Assembly: GCA_018402455.1 (NCBI GenBank)
Contig: JAGYIG010000004.1
Location: 83,008 to 147,007 of the forward strand
DNA length: 64,000 nucleotides
Direction of reading: 5' to 3'
From: Opitutaceae bacterium
Lineage (GTDB): Bacteria > Verrucomicrobiota > Verrucomicrobiia > Opitutales > Opitutaceae
Numbering within the stretch: the stretch's first letter is position 1; each line of letters opens with the position of its first letter. A program made the translations under genes and the position numbers. This document shows positions 16,785-26,465 of this stretch, one piece after another. The notes beneath the pieces are model-generated. The model searched no databases and was not told the DNA's origin. It was given only the letters and a program-made list of their open reading frames with translations.

Positions 16785-19169
16785 ATGGTCACCCCGGATG
16801 GCCGCCCGGCCGAACGCCGTCCTCGTCGCCCCAAACCGCAGCCGCTCTATCTTTTCGAAAACCAACTTTGGCGAGGACCGCCGCCCTCGCCCACCCCGCA
16901 GTTGCCGGTGGCGGCCCTCAGTGACGCCCGGCTGCTGCCCCGGCTGCGCGCCGTCGGCCTGCGTCTGCCCGCGGGCATGGCCGCCGAGCTGAAGGTGGTC
17001 ACGTTGCAGCCCCGGCTGAAGTGTTGGCTCACGCCCGGGTTTGACGGGGCGGACCGGGAGATGCACGCCCAGTTGACCGCCGGGTCGATCCACCCGCCTT
17101 GCGAGCAACAATGGACGGGCGACGCGGAGGGTTGGCAGTGGACCAAGGCGGGGGCGCCGCCGCCCCGCGAAGTGGGCAAACCCGCCCTGGAGTTCGATTT
17201 CGCCCGCGCCCGGGAGGCCAGCGACAGCTTCAACGGCTTCCGCTTGATGTGGGATGGCTGGGCTGGGGCCTGGATCCGGCCGGTGGACGAGGACTTTGCC
17301 GACAGCTTCCTGCGCTGGCACGCCGGCCTCTCCCCGCAAATCGAAACCGACCTCTCACCCGAGCTCGCCAGCCTCCTGGCCGCCCCCTTGAGCGCTCGGG
17401 TGGAGTTGCGCCTCGATGCGGCGGCCGACTCCGACAAGGACTGGTTCGACCTGACCGTCGGGCTGCAGGTGGATGACACCCATTTGAACGCCGCTGAAAT
17501 CAAGCTGCTGCTCAAAGCCCACGGCAAATGGGTGCACCTGCCCCGGCACGGCTGGCGGCGGGTCGAAGCCGAAGCGGCGGTCGACGAGGAGACCAACGAA
17601 GCGCTGGAGCGGTTGGGGTTGGGCGTCGCGGATGTGTTGGAGAGCGGCGTACCCGCGAAGCACCGCTTTCATACCCTGCAACTCGCACTCGAGGCCAACC
17701 GGCTGGCCGCCCGCGACGAGCGCATGGTCGAGCGCCTGAAGCACCGGGCGGCCCAGATCGCCGCCATCCCTCCCCCCGATTTGCCTCTCGGCCTGAAAGC
17801 CGATTTGCGGCCCTACCAAAAGGAGGGGTTTCAATTTCTATGCCACCTCTCGCAACAGGGCTTCGGCGGGATTCTGGCCGACGACATGGGCTTGGGCAAA
17901 ACCGTGCAGACGCTGGCTTGGATGCTGCACCTGCGCGGCACCGGGACCGCGGGGTTCCGGGCGCTGGTGGTGTGCCCCAAGAGCGTCACCCATGGCTGGG
18001 AAACGGAGGCCGCCCGGTTCACGCCGGATCTGAGCACAGAGGTGTTTTCGACCGAAATCGGTCAACTCGACGGCTCGCCCCCGACTCCGGATGTCCTCGT
18101 GGCCAACTACACCCAACTGCGCCGACACGCGGACCAGTTTCGGAGCTTGAAATGGGACGTGGTGGTGCTCGACGAAGGGCAGTTCATCAAAAACCCCAAG
18201 AGTCAGGTCGCGCTCGCCGCCCGCGCCTTGTCCGCGCGCCACCGGGTGGTGCTCACCGGCACGCCGATCGAGAATCGCCTCACCGACCTGTGGAGCCTGT
18301 TTGCCTTTGCGCAACCCGGGTTGCTGGGCGACCAGATCCATTTCCGCCGCCAATACGGCGAGGCGAGCTCCGCGGGGGTCGAGCGCCTGCACCGCCGGGT
18401 GAAACACTTTCTCCTGCGCCGCACCAAGGCTCAGGCCGCCCCGGATCTGCCGGCCCGCAGCGAGGACGACGTGATCATCGACCTCGAGGGCGAACAACGC
18501 ACCCTCTACGATGCCGAGCTGAAACGGGCGCGCGCCGCCCTGCTGGGCGTGGGGACCGCCCAAGAGCTCGGCAAGGTGCGCTTCCATGTCTTGGCCAGCC
18601 TGCTGCGGCTGCGTCAGATCTGTTGCCACCCCGCTCTGGTCGATCCCGCCCACGCCGATATGCCCAGTGCCAAACTGGACGCTCTGCTCGAACGGGTGGA
18701 GGAGCTGGCCGATGAGGGGCACCAGGTCCTCGTCTTCAGCCAGTTCGTGCAGATGTTGAAACTGATCCGCGATCGGTTGGTGGAGCGCGATATCGGCCAC
18801 CTCATGCTGACGGGGGCGACCGAAAACCGGGCCGAGCTGGTGGACACGTTCCAATCTGATCCCAGCAAAACCGTGTTCCTGCTGTCGCTGAAGGCCGCGG
18901 GTTTTGGCCTCAACCTGACCGCGGCAAGTTACGCCATCCTCTACGATCCGTGGTGGAATCCCGCCGCCGAAGCTCAGGCCATCGACCGGATTCACCGCAT
19001 TGGCCAAACCAAACCCGTGATCGCCTACCGCTTCATCACCGCCGGGTCGGTGGAGGAAAAAATCCGCGCCCTGCAGCACGAAAAAGCGGCGCTCGCCGCC
19101 TCGGTGGTGCAGGAGGAAAGCCTCAGCCAGGTAATGGACCTGGACAGCCTCCGCGACATCCTGAGCTGA
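16785..19169 (+). CDS. SNF2-family DEAD/H helicase (ATPase part)
   Basis: This frame has 794 residues. The helicase core starts at LKADLRPYQKEGFQFLCHLS, with Walker A text GGILADDMGLGKTVQTLAWM (about residue 360), motif II LDEGQFIKNP (DEGQ rather than the common DEAQ), motif III LTGTPIENRL, and the C-terminal lobe VLVFSQFVQMLKLI, SLKAAGFGLNLTAAS, DPWWNPAAEAQAIDR and HRIGQTKPV. It is a DNA-translocating, chromatin-remodeller-like ATPase; the bacterial role is unknown and probably linked to transcription or DNA repair. It is almost certainly one protein of about 1090 residues with the SWIM part upstream. The start at 16785 is artificial. Confidence 0.9.
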   Translation: MVTPDGRPAERRPRRPKPQPLYLFENQLWRGPPPSPTPQLPVAALSDARLLPRLRAVGLRLPAGMAAELKVVTLQPRLKCWLTPGFDGADREMHAQLTAGSIHPPCEQQWTGDAEGWQWTKAGAPPPREVGKPALEFDFARAREASDSFNGFRLMWDGWAGAWIRPVDEDFADSFLRWHAGLSPQIETDLSPELASLLAAPLSARVELRLDAAADSDKDWFDLTVGLQVDDTHLNAAEIKLLLKAHGKWVHLPRHGWRRVEAEAAVDEETNEALERLGLGVADVLESGVPAKHRFHTLQLALEANRLAARDERMVERLKHRAAQIAAIPPPDLPLGLKADLRPYQKEGFQFLCHLSQQGFGGILADDMGLGKTVQTLAWMLHLRGTGTAGFRALVVCPKSVTHGWETEAARFTPDLSTEVFSTEIGQLDGSPPTPDVLVANYTQLRRHADQFRSLKWDVVVLDEGQFIKNPKSQVALAARALSARHRVVLTGTPIENRLTDLWSLFAFAQPGLLGDQIHFRRQYGEASSAGVERLHRRVKHFLLRRTKAQAAPDLPARSEDDVIIDLEGEQRTLYDAELKRARAALLGVGTAQELGKVRFHVLASLLRLRQICCHPALVDPAHADMPSAKLDALLERVEELADEGHQVLVFSQFVQMLKLIRDRLVERDIGHLMLTGATENRAELVDTFQSDPSKTVFLLSLKAAGFGLNLTAASYAILYDPWWNPAAEAQAIDRIHRIGQTKPVIAYRFITAGSVEEKIRALQHEKAALAASVVQEESLSQVMDLDSLRDILS

Positions 19170-19294
19170 CCGCGGTCCGCCGATTCAGCGGGCGGGGGCG
19201 CCCGGGGGTGGGTTTTACACGGGCATGGCTTGCGTTCGCCGAGGTAATCGGTAGGCACTTTCCCCCAAGCACGGTTGGCCGTGCCAGGCTTCCC

Positions 19295-20314
19295 ATGCGG
19301 GACTACTTTCTCAGACGCTTTCTTCTCATCCCCCCCACGTTGATCGGAATCACTCTAATCGTGTTCCTGATTACGCGGGTTGTGCCCGGTGGCCCCATCG
19401 AACGGGCGTTGATGGAAGCACAGATGTCCGGCGATGGCGGCTCCGCCCAAACCAGCAGTCCCGGCGGCGGGGCCATCTCCGAAGAGCAGATGCAACAGCT
19501 CAAGGAATACTACGGCTTCGATAAGCCCGCCCTGCAGGCGTATTTCATCTGGCTGGGCAATCTCGTGCGGGGCGACCTGGGCACCTCCTACCGCTACAAC
19601 GAACCCGTCTCGACCATCATCGCCGAGCGGCTGCCCGTCTCGGTTTTCTACGGGGTCATCACCTCCATCTTGGTCTACGGCGTGTGCGTGCCGCTGGGCG
19701 TGCTCAAGGCCGTGCGGCATCGCACGTGGCTCGACAACGCCAGCTCCGCCCTCGTCTTCATCGGGTATGCCATCCCCGGATACGCCCTCGGCGCGCTGCT
19801 GGTGGTGTATTTTTCCGCCCGCCTCGGGTGGTTTCCGATGGGGGGCTTCCAGAGCCGCGACTTCGAAGACCTCACCCTCTGGGGCCAGATCCTCGATATC
19901 AGCCACCACGCCGTGCTGCCCCTGATCTGCTACACGATCGGGAGCTTCGCGTTCGTCACCCTGCTGATGAAGAACCACCTCATGGACAATCTGGCGGCCG
20001 ACTTTGTGCGCACCGCCATGGCCAAGGGCGTTTCGTTCCGCCAGGCGGTGCTCAAACACGCCCTGCGCAATTCTCTGATCCCGCTGGCCACCAATTTCGG
20101 TCAAAACCTCAGCGTACTCGTGACCGGCTCGTTCCTCATCGAGTTCATTTTCGACATCAACGGCATGGGCCTGCTCGGCTACACGTCCGTGGTGGACCGC
20201 GACTACCCCACCGTGATGGGGGTGCTCATCGTTTCCTCCATCCTCATTCTGTTGGGCAATATTCTCGCCGATATTCTGGTCGCGTTGGTCGATCCCCGCG
20301 TGCGCTTCAAGTGA
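19295..20314 (+). CDS. oligopeptide ABC transporter permease (YejB/DppB-like)
   Basis: A 339-residue inner-membrane permease. It starts MRDYFLRRFLLIPPTLIGIT, the classic DppB/YejB N-terminus, and has the EAA loop region DFVRTAMAKGVSFRQAVLKH followed by ALRNSLIPLAT. A long periplasmic loop containing GDGGSAQTSSPGG lies between the first two segments, as in YejB. I chose the ATG at 19295; the frame is open further upstream but only through the helicase end. It is the first gene of a six-gene import operon and is followed 13 bases later by the second permease. Confidence 0.94.
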   Translation: MRDYFLRRFLLIPPTLIGITLIVFLITRVVPGGPIERALMEAQMSGDGGSAQTSSPGGGAISEEQMQQLKEYYGFDKPALQAYFIWLGNLVRGDLGTSYRYNEPVSTIIAERLPVSVFYGVITSILVYGVCVPLGVLKAVRHRTWLDNASSALVFIGYAIPGYALGALLVVYFSARLGWFPMGGFQSRDFEDLTLWGQILDISHHAVLPLICYTIGSFAFVTLLMKNHLMDNLAADFVRTAMAKGVSFRQAVLKHALRNSLIPLATNFGQNLSVLVTGSFLIEFIFDINGMGLLGYTSVVDRDYPTVMGVLIVSSILILLGNILADILVALVDPRVRFK

Positions 20315-20327
20315 TCCGTCCCGTCCC

Positions 20328-21404
20328 ATGGCCCTGAAGTCACGCTTCCTCCTTGATCCGCTGACCCGCAAAAAGCTGCGGCGCTTTCGGTCGATCCGGC
20401 GCGGCTACGTTTCGTTTCTATTGCTGACCACCGCCATCCTGCTGTCGATCATTGCGGAGCTGCTGGTGAATAGTCGGGCCCTGATCGTCCACTACGAGGG
20501 GGAGACGTTTTTCCCCACCTATGGCGGAATTTCCACCGGCCGGGATTTCGGTCTGAACTACGACTACGAGGTCAACTACCGCGACCTCCAAGCCGCGTTT
20601 AAGGCCGACCCCGCCTCGGGTAACTGGGTGCTGATGCCCCCGGTGCCCTTCGATCCGCTGGAGAACTGCTACCCCGGCGAATCCTTCCGCCCCCGTCCAC
20701 CGAGCTTCGCCGAGGGCCACTATCTTGGCACCGACCAGATTAACCGCGATATCCTCGCCCGGCTGGTCTACGGGTTTCGCAACGCCCTGATCTTCTCGGC
20801 CGCGTTTCTGGTTTTCACCTACCTCATCGGCATCACCCTCGGCTGCCTGATGGGTTACTTCGGCGGGTGGTTCGACTTGGGCGTACAGCGCCTGATCGAG
20901 ATCTGGTCCAACATCCCGTTCCTGTTTGTCGTCATCATCGTGGCGTCCGTTATTCCCGCTGGTATCGGCATGAATCTCGGCGTGCTGCTGTTCATCGTCG
21001 TGCTGTTTTCCTGGACGAGCATGACCTACTACATGCGCTCGGCGACGTATAAGGAGAAGACACGCGACTACGTGCATGCCGCCGAAGTGCTCGGAGCGAG
21101 CACCTCCCGGATCGTTTTTCGCCACATCCTGCCCAACGTGCTTTCGACCTTGGTGACGTTCATTCCTTTCACCATCGCGAGCTCGATCAGCGCGCTCACC
21201 GCACTCGATTTTCTCGGCTTCGGCCTGCCGCCCCCCACCCCGAGTTGGGGGGAACTTCTCCGCCAGGGCACCTCCAACCTACAGGCCCCTTGGATCGTGG
21301 CCTCAGCCTTCTCCGCTCTGGTCCTCGTGCTGGTGCTGGTGACCTTTGTGGGCGAAGCGATCCGGGAGGCCTTCGATCCTAAAAAGTTCACCGTCTACCG
21401 CTGA
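20328..21404 (+). CDS. oligopeptide ABC transporter permease (YejE/DppC-like)
   Basis: A 358-residue permease of the DppC/YejE type. It has an N-terminal membrane segment (YVSFLLLTTAILLSIIAELL), then a large soluble insert with LGTDQINRDILARLVYGFR, then five segments with the EAA loop YVHAAEVLGASTSRIVFRHI and LDFLGFGLPPPTPSWGELL. It pairs with the YejB-like permease to form the channel. The long first periplasmic insert (about residues 45-140) is characteristic of YejE rather than plain DppC. Confidence 0.94.
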   Translation: MALKSRFLLDPLTRKKLRRFRSIRRGYVSFLLLTTAILLSIIAELLVNSRALIVHYEGETFFPTYGGISTGRDFGLNYDYEVNYRDLQAAFKADPASGNWVLMPPVPFDPLENCYPGESFRPRPPSFAEGHYLGTDQINRDILARLVYGFRNALIFSAAFLVFTYLIGITLGCLMGYFGGWFDLGVQRLIEIWSNIPFLFVVIIVASVIPAGIGMNLGVLLFIVVLFSWTSMTYYMRSATYKEKTRDYVHAAEVLGASTSRIVFRHILPNVLSTLVTFIPFTIASSISALTALDFLGFGLPPPTPSWGELLRQGTSNLQAPWIVASAFSALVLVLVLVTFVGEAIREAFDPKKFTVYR

Positions 21405-21434
21405 TTCCGGTCCACGTTCTGCTTGCTCCAATTT

Positions 21435-23450
21435 ATGAAATCTTCCCCCCCCTCCCTTTCCGCGGTGCGCCGACTCTGGCCGTGCCTGTTCCTACCTTTC
21501 CTGCTCCTCGGCTGCGGCAAAAAGGAAACGGCTACGGCAGCGGTCGATCCCAACGCGCCGAACATGGAGGCGGATCTCGCCGCCACCGTCGCTGAACAAA
21601 GCGACTTTTATCTGCGCAAGGACATCTCTGAGCTCCCCACCAACCTGGTGTGGCAGGACGGCGCCGACTTGCCCGAATTTGCTGATCCCAACGCCATCAA
21701 AGGCGGATCCTTCAACTACTACATCACGGACTTTCCCCGCACGCTGCGCACGTTGGGTCCGGACGCAACGGGCGGCATTCGCGCCTACCTGCTCGACTAC
21801 GTGGAGCCCCGCTTCCTCCACCCCCACCCCTCCGTGCCCGGCGGCGTGTTTCCGGGTCTGGCCGAGAGCTGGGCGGAGGACCACGCGAACAAGACCATCT
21901 ACTACAAGATCGACCCCGAGGCCCGTTGGTCCGATGGCACGCCGCTCACCACCGCGGACGTCGAATTCACCTTCTACTTCATGCGTAGCCCGCACCTGCG
22001 CGCGCCGTGGTATAACGATTTTTACACCAAAAACTTTGTAGCCCTCACCGTCTACGATGACCTGACCTTCGCCCTCACCCACCCGGTGGACAAACCTGAT
22101 CTGGCCAGCCGTTTCGGAGCCTTCGTGCCCTATCCCCGCCACGCCTTTCCGGATTTCGGATCCGACTGGATTGAGCGTTTTCAGTGGCGGGTCATGCCCA
22201 AACTCGGTCCGTATAACCTGACCGAGGATGACATCAACAAGGGCCGCAGCATCACCCTGCGCCGGGACCAGGACTGGTGGGCGCAGGACAAACGGTTCTT
22301 CCGCGGTCGCTTCAATCCCAACCGCTATCGCTTCGATGTCATTCGCGATCCGGACAAGGCAGTCGAGGCCTTTGCCCGCGGTGACATCGATATGATGCCG
22401 CTCAACACCCCCAAGTTCTGGTATGAGAACCTGAACGAGGAGCACCCGGAAGTCGCCTCCGGTCGCATCCAACGTTACAAGTTCTTTAATCAAGTTCCGC
22501 GGCCGGGTTGGGGCTTGTGGATCAATACCGCGATGCCGCGGATGGACGATCGGAACATCCGCCTCGGCCTGCATCACGCCACGAACTTTGAACTCGTCTG
22601 TAACCTATACTACCGGGGCGATGCCGTCATGTTGGAGACCCGGTCCGACGGCTACAGCTGGCGCGTCCATCCGACCATCACCCACCGCTCCTTCAACCCG
22701 GAGCAGGCCCGAGCCTACTTTGCGAAAGCCGGCTACGACCAACCCGGTCCTGATGGTGTGCTCCAAAACGCGGCGGGCGATCGTCTCTCCTTTACCATCA
22801 CCTCACCCGTCCAATCCCAGCGCGACCTGCTCGTCATCATCAAACAGGAAGCCCTCAAAGCGGGTCTCGAATACAACCTCGAAATCCTCGACAGCACGAC
22901 CGGCTTTAAGAAGCTGCAGGAGAAAAATCACGAGATCGGTTACGTCGCCCTTTCGCGGTCCGTCGAGCTCTACCCGCGCTACTGGGAGATGTTCCACGGC
23001 AACAACGCCTACATCGACGCCTATCTTGGACCCGACGACCAACCCGTGGCCAGCTACGCCCTCGGCACGCCCAACCCGAATCCCCAACAAATCCGGGTTC
23101 AGACCAACAACATGACCTCCACGTTCGTCCCCGAGATGGACCGACTCATCGAGGCCTACGTCGCCGCCGAAACGTTGCCGGATATCAAAGCCCTCGCGGA
23201 GCAGATCGAGCAAATCATCTACGACGAAGCGTTTTGGATCAACGGCTGGAAGACCCCGTTTTATCGCGGTGGCTACTGGCGCTACGTGAAGTGGCCGGAA
23301 GGTTTCAACCCGGCCAATAGCCGCAACGCCGAGGAGTTCTTCGTGCATTGGGTCGACAGTGAGGAACGTGACGAAATCGAACGCGCCCGCCGCACCGGCG
23401 AGACCTATCCGGCCGAACTTCAGATCTTTGATCAGTTCAAGAGCCCGTGA
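21435..23450 (+). CDS. extracellular solute-binding lipoprotein, family 5 (YejA-like), copy 1
   Basis: A 671-residue binding protein starting at the ATG at 21435. The signal ends in a lipobox (LPFLLLGC), so the mature protein is a lipoprotein. Family 5 features: KIDPEARWSDGTPLTTADVE and MRSPHLRAPWYNDFYTKNF near residues 155-200, and KQEALKAGLEYNLEILD further on. YejA-type proteins bind oligopeptides, microcin C or murein peptides. Its closest relative in the window is the next gene. The stop overlaps the next gene's GTG start by 4 bases. Confidence 0.94.
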   Translation: MKSSPPSLSAVRRLWPCLFLPFLLLGCGKKETATAAVDPNAPNMEADLAATVAEQSDFYLRKDISELPTNLVWQDGADLPEFADPNAIKGGSFNYYITDFPRTLRTLGPDATGGIRAYLLDYVEPRFLHPHPSVPGGVFPGLAESWAEDHANKTIYYKIDPEARWSDGTPLTTADVEFTFYFMRSPHLRAPWYNDFYTKNFVALTVYDDLTFALTHPVDKPDLASRFGAFVPYPRHAFPDFGSDWIERFQWRVMPKLGPYNLTEDDINKGRSITLRRDQDWWAQDKRFFRGRFNPNRYRFDVIRDPDKAVEAFARGDIDMMPLNTPKFWYENLNEEHPEVASGRIQRYKFFNQVPRPGWGLWINTAMPRMDDRNIRLGLHHATNFELVCNLYYRGDAVMLETRSDGYSWRVHPTITHRSFNPEQARAYFAKAGYDQPGPDGVLQNAAGDRLSFTITSPVQSQRDLLVIIKQEALKAGLEYNLEILDSTTGFKKLQEKNHEIGYVALSRSVELYPRYWEMFHGNNAYIDAYLGPDDQPVASYALGTPNPNPQQIRVQTNNMTSTFVPEMDRLIEAYVAAETLPDIKALAEQIEQIIYDEAFWINGWKTPFYRGGYWRYVKWPEGFNPANSRNAEEFFVHWVDSEERDEIERARRTGETYPAELQIFDQFKSP

Positions 23451-25459
23451 GTCGAACCTCATCCAGTTCGACGCGATCGCGCCATCTCCTCTCCGGGGTG
23501 AGCTGGGCGATCGCGTTGGGTCTGGCCGGTTGTGGGGGATCAAACGAGAACCCCAGCGACCGAGGGCCTCCCGCCATGGAGACCGACCTCGCTCGCACCG
23601 TCGCGGAGCAAGCGGATTTTTATCAACGCAAACCCAGCGGCGAGCTGCCGGCCAACCTCCCTTGGCAGGACGGCTCCGACCTGCCGGAGTTTGCCGACCT
23701 CAACGCCAGCAAGGGCGGTGCCTTCTACACCTTCATCAGTGATTTCCCCCGCACCCTGCGCACCCTGGGACCCGACGCTTCCGGAGGGATTCGTCCCTAC
23801 CTGCTTGACTGGGTCGAACCCCAGTGGGTGCACCCGCACCCCAACCACCCCGGCCGCTTTTATCCGGGACTCGCTTCGCGCTGGGCGATCGACCACGCCA
23901 GCCACACCGCCTACGTCGAGATCGACCCTGCGGCCCGCTGGTCGGACGGAACCCCCGTCACCACTGCCGACGTCGAGTTTACCTTTTACTTCATGCGCAG
24001 CCCGCATCTGCGCGCGCCTTGGTATAACGACTTTTACACCACCAAGTATACCCGCCTGACCATTTACGACGAACGCACGTTTGCGTTGGAATTTCCCGCC
24101 GACAAACCAGACCTCGAACGGTTTCTCACCCACTCTCCTTATCCCCGGCACGCTTACGGAGATTTCGGACCCGACTGGATCGAACATTTCCAGTGGCGCA
24201 CCATGCCCATGCTCGGTCCCTACTCCGTCCGCGAGGAGGACATTAAAAAGGGCCGCAGCATCACCTTGCGGCGGGACCCCAACTGGTGGGCCCAAGACAA
24301 GCGTTTCTTTCGCGGACGCTTCAATCCCGACCGGATTGAGCTCAACGTGATTCGAGACGCCAACAAGGCGGCCGAAAGCTTCAGCCGAGGCGACATCGAC
24401 CTGATGGAGCTGTCTTCGCCGAAGTTCTGGTATGAGACGCTCAACGAAACTCAGCCCGATATCGCCGCCGGCCGCATCGTGCGCTACAAGTTCTACAATC
24501 GCATGCCCCGCCCGGAGTGGGGCCTCTGGATCAATACCGCCCGGTCCGGCCTCGATAACCACGATCTGCGACTCGGCCTGCACCATGCGACCCACTTCGA
24601 ACTCGTCTGCGAACTGTATTTCCGCGGAGACGCTGAAATGATGCACACCCGCTCGGACGGATACCCGTGGCGGGTGCACCCGACGACCACCTTTCGACCC
24701 TTTGATCCGGTCAAGGCCCGGGAGTATTTTGCGGCCGCCGGCTACGCTACCCAAGGGCCCGACGGCGTGCTCCAAAACGACGCGGGCGATCGCCTGGCCT
24801 TCACCATCACCACGTGGGGCGAACCGCGCCGCGATCTGCTCACCATCCTGAAACAGGAGGCGATCAAGGCCGGGGTGGAGTATCAACTCGAGGTCCTCGA
24901 CGGAACCACGGCGTTCAAGAAGATGCAGGAGAAGAACCACGAACTCGCCCTGCTCGCCCTCGCGCCGGTCAACGAGCTTTACCCGCGCTACTGGGAAACC
25001 TTCCACGGCTCCAACGCCTACGAGGACGCCTACTTCAACGCCGCCGGGGAACCGGTCACCTCCTACTTCGCCGGCACCCCCAACCCCACCCCCCAAAAAC
25101 TCCGGGTCCAGACCAACAACATGACTTCGACCTTCGTCCCCGAACTCGACCGGCTCATCGAGACCTACGATCAGGCCGCGACCATGGCCGAGGTCAAGGA
25201 CCTGGCCGCGCAGATCGAGCAGATCATCCATGACGAGGGATTTTGGATCAACGGGTGGGCCCAACCGTTCTACCGCGGAGCGTTCTGGCGCTACGTGAAA
25301 TGGCCCGAGGGCTTCAACGGCGCGGCCACCGATCGGGCGGAGGAGTTGTTTGTCTTCTGGATCGATTCCGAGCAACGAGAGGAGATCGAGCAGGCCCGCC
25401 GCAGGGGCAAAACGTATCCCGCCGACCTCCTCGTCTACGATCAATTCAAGGACCAATGA
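23447..25459 (+). CDS. extracellular solute-binding lipoprotein, family 5 (YejA-like), copy 2
   Basis: A 670-residue paralogue of the preceding gene, with a GTG start overlapping the upstream stop (GTGA). Signal and lipobox: WAIALGLAGC. Long stretches match copy 1 closely, for example DFPRTLRTLGPDA, ADVEFTFYFMRSPHLRAPWY and QTNNMTSTFVPE, but the C-terminal half and ligand-facing loops differ. A tandem duplication with divergence is the simplest reading, giving the importer two specificities. It is followed by the first ATPase through an ATGA overlap. Confidence 0.94.
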   Translation: MSRTSSSSTRSRHLLSGVSWAIALGLAGCGGSNENPSDRGPPAMETDLARTVAEQADFYQRKPSGELPANLPWQDGSDLPEFADLNASKGGAFYTFISDFPRTLRTLGPDASGGIRPYLLDWVEPQWVHPHPNHPGRFYPGLASRWAIDHASHTAYVEIDPAARWSDGTPVTTADVEFTFYFMRSPHLRAPWYNDFYTTKYTRLTIYDERTFALEFPADKPDLERFLTHSPYPRHAYGDFGPDWIEHFQWRTMPMLGPYSVREEDIKKGRSITLRRDPNWWAQDKRFFRGRFNPDRIELNVIRDANKAAESFSRGDIDLMELSSPKFWYETLNETQPDIAAGRIVRYKFYNRMPRPEWGLWINTARSGLDNHDLRLGLHHATHFELVCELYFRGDAEMMHTRSDGYPWRVHPTTTFRPFDPVKAREYFAAAGYATQGPDGVLQNDAGDRLAFTITTWGEPRRDLLTILKQEAIKAGVEYQLEVLDGTTAFKKMQEKNHELALLALAPVNELYPRYWETFHGSNAYEDAYFNAAGEPVTSYFAGTPNPTPQKLRVQTNNMTSTFVPELDRLIETYDQAATMAEVKDLAAQIEQIIHDEGFWINGWAQPFYRGAFWRYVKWPEGFNGAATDRAEELFVFWIDSEQREEIEQARRRGKTYPADLLVYDQFKDQ

Positions 25460-26463
25460 GCGACTCCTCCCCATCATCTCCCGTCCTCGAGGTCGAAAAC
25501 CTCGTCACCACGTTCGACACCGACGCCGGCACCCTGACCGCGGTCGATGGCGTGAGCTTCACCGTCAAAGCCGGGCAAACCGTGGGCATCGTCGGCGAGT
25601 CCGGCTGCGGCAAAAGTGTCACCGCCCTCTCCATCATGCGCCTGCTCCCGCAACCCATGGGACAGATCGCCGGCGGCCAAATCCGACTGCAGGGCCGGGA
25701 TCTCGTGGCCCTGCCCATCGACGAGATGCAGCAGATCCGCGGAGGCAAAATCGGGATGATTTTCCAAGAGCCCATGACCGCCCTCAACCCGGTGCACACC
25801 ATCGGGCGGCAGCTCAGCGAGGTTTTTCTGCTCCACCTCACCAAGGACCCCAAGGACGCCTGGCAACGCGGAGTGACCATGCTGCAAAAGGTCGGTATTC
25901 CGGCGCCCGAGGAACGGATGCACGAATACCCCCACCAACTCTCCGGCGGGATGCGGCAGCGGGTCGTGATCGCCATGGCCCTCGCCTGTGAACCCTCCGT
26001 GGTCATCGCCGACGAGCCGACCACCGCCCTCGACGTCACCATTCAGGCGCAGATTCTGGAATTGATGCAGCAACTCCAACGGGACCTCGGACTCGCCATC
26101 GTGCTCATCACCCATGACCTCGGGGTGGTGGCCGAGATGTGCGACGAGGTGGTCGTGATGTATGCCGGTCGCGTGGCCGAGAGTGGTCCCGTCGAAAGCA
26201 TTTTCAACCACCCCACCCACCCCTACACCCGGGGACTGCTCGCCTCCATCCCGCGCCTGTCCACCCCGCGCAAGGCCAAGCTGCCCATCATCGAGGGCAT
26301 GGTGCCGAGCCTCGCCGACCTGCCGGTGGGCTGTCGTTTCCAAAACCGCTGCCCCCACCGCGATGACCGTTGCGTCGAGCTGCCCCCTCTCGAGGCAGTC
26401 ACGCCCGATCACCATTGCGCCTGCCACCGCTGGCGGGAAATCCCCGCCGCCAACGTCACCTAA
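25456..26463 (+). CDS. oligopeptide ABC transporter ATP-binding protein (DppD/OppD-like)
   Basis: A 335-residue ATPase, start ATG at 25456 overlapping the upstream stop. Walker A GESGCGKSV (about residue 45), signature LSGGMRQR (about 162), Walker B VVIADEPTTALDVT (about 182), H-loop VLITHDLGVV. The C-terminal oligopeptide-transporter extension is present: CRFQNRCPHRDDRC. It is equivalent to the N-terminal half of YejF; here the two ATPases are separate genes. It ends 2 bases before the next start codon. Confidence 0.96.
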   Translation: MSDSSPSSPVLEVENLVTTFDTDAGTLTAVDGVSFTVKAGQTVGIVGESGCGKSVTALSIMRLLPQPMGQIAGGQIRLQGRDLVALPIDEMQQIRGGKIGMIFQEPMTALNPVHTIGRQLSEVFLLHLTKDPKDAWQRGVTMLQKVGIPAPEERMHEYPHQLSGGMRQRVVIAMALACEPSVVIADEPTTALDVTIQAQILELMQQLQRDLGLAIVLITHDLGVVAEMCDEVVVMYAGRVAESGPVESIFNHPTHPYTRGLLASIPRLSTPRKAKLPIIEGMVPSLADLPVGCRFQNRCPHRDDRCVELPPLEAVTPDHHCACHRWREIPAANVT

Positions 26464-26465
26464 TC

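Noticed and set aside
18950..19294. Upstream extension of the first permease frame
   Set aside because: It runs through the end of the helicase gene in another frame; the ATG at 19295 gives the standard permease N-terminus.
23540..25477. 645-codon minus-strand frame opposite the second binding lipoprotein
   Set aside because: Its sense partner is a clear family 5 binding protein; the frame has no family features.
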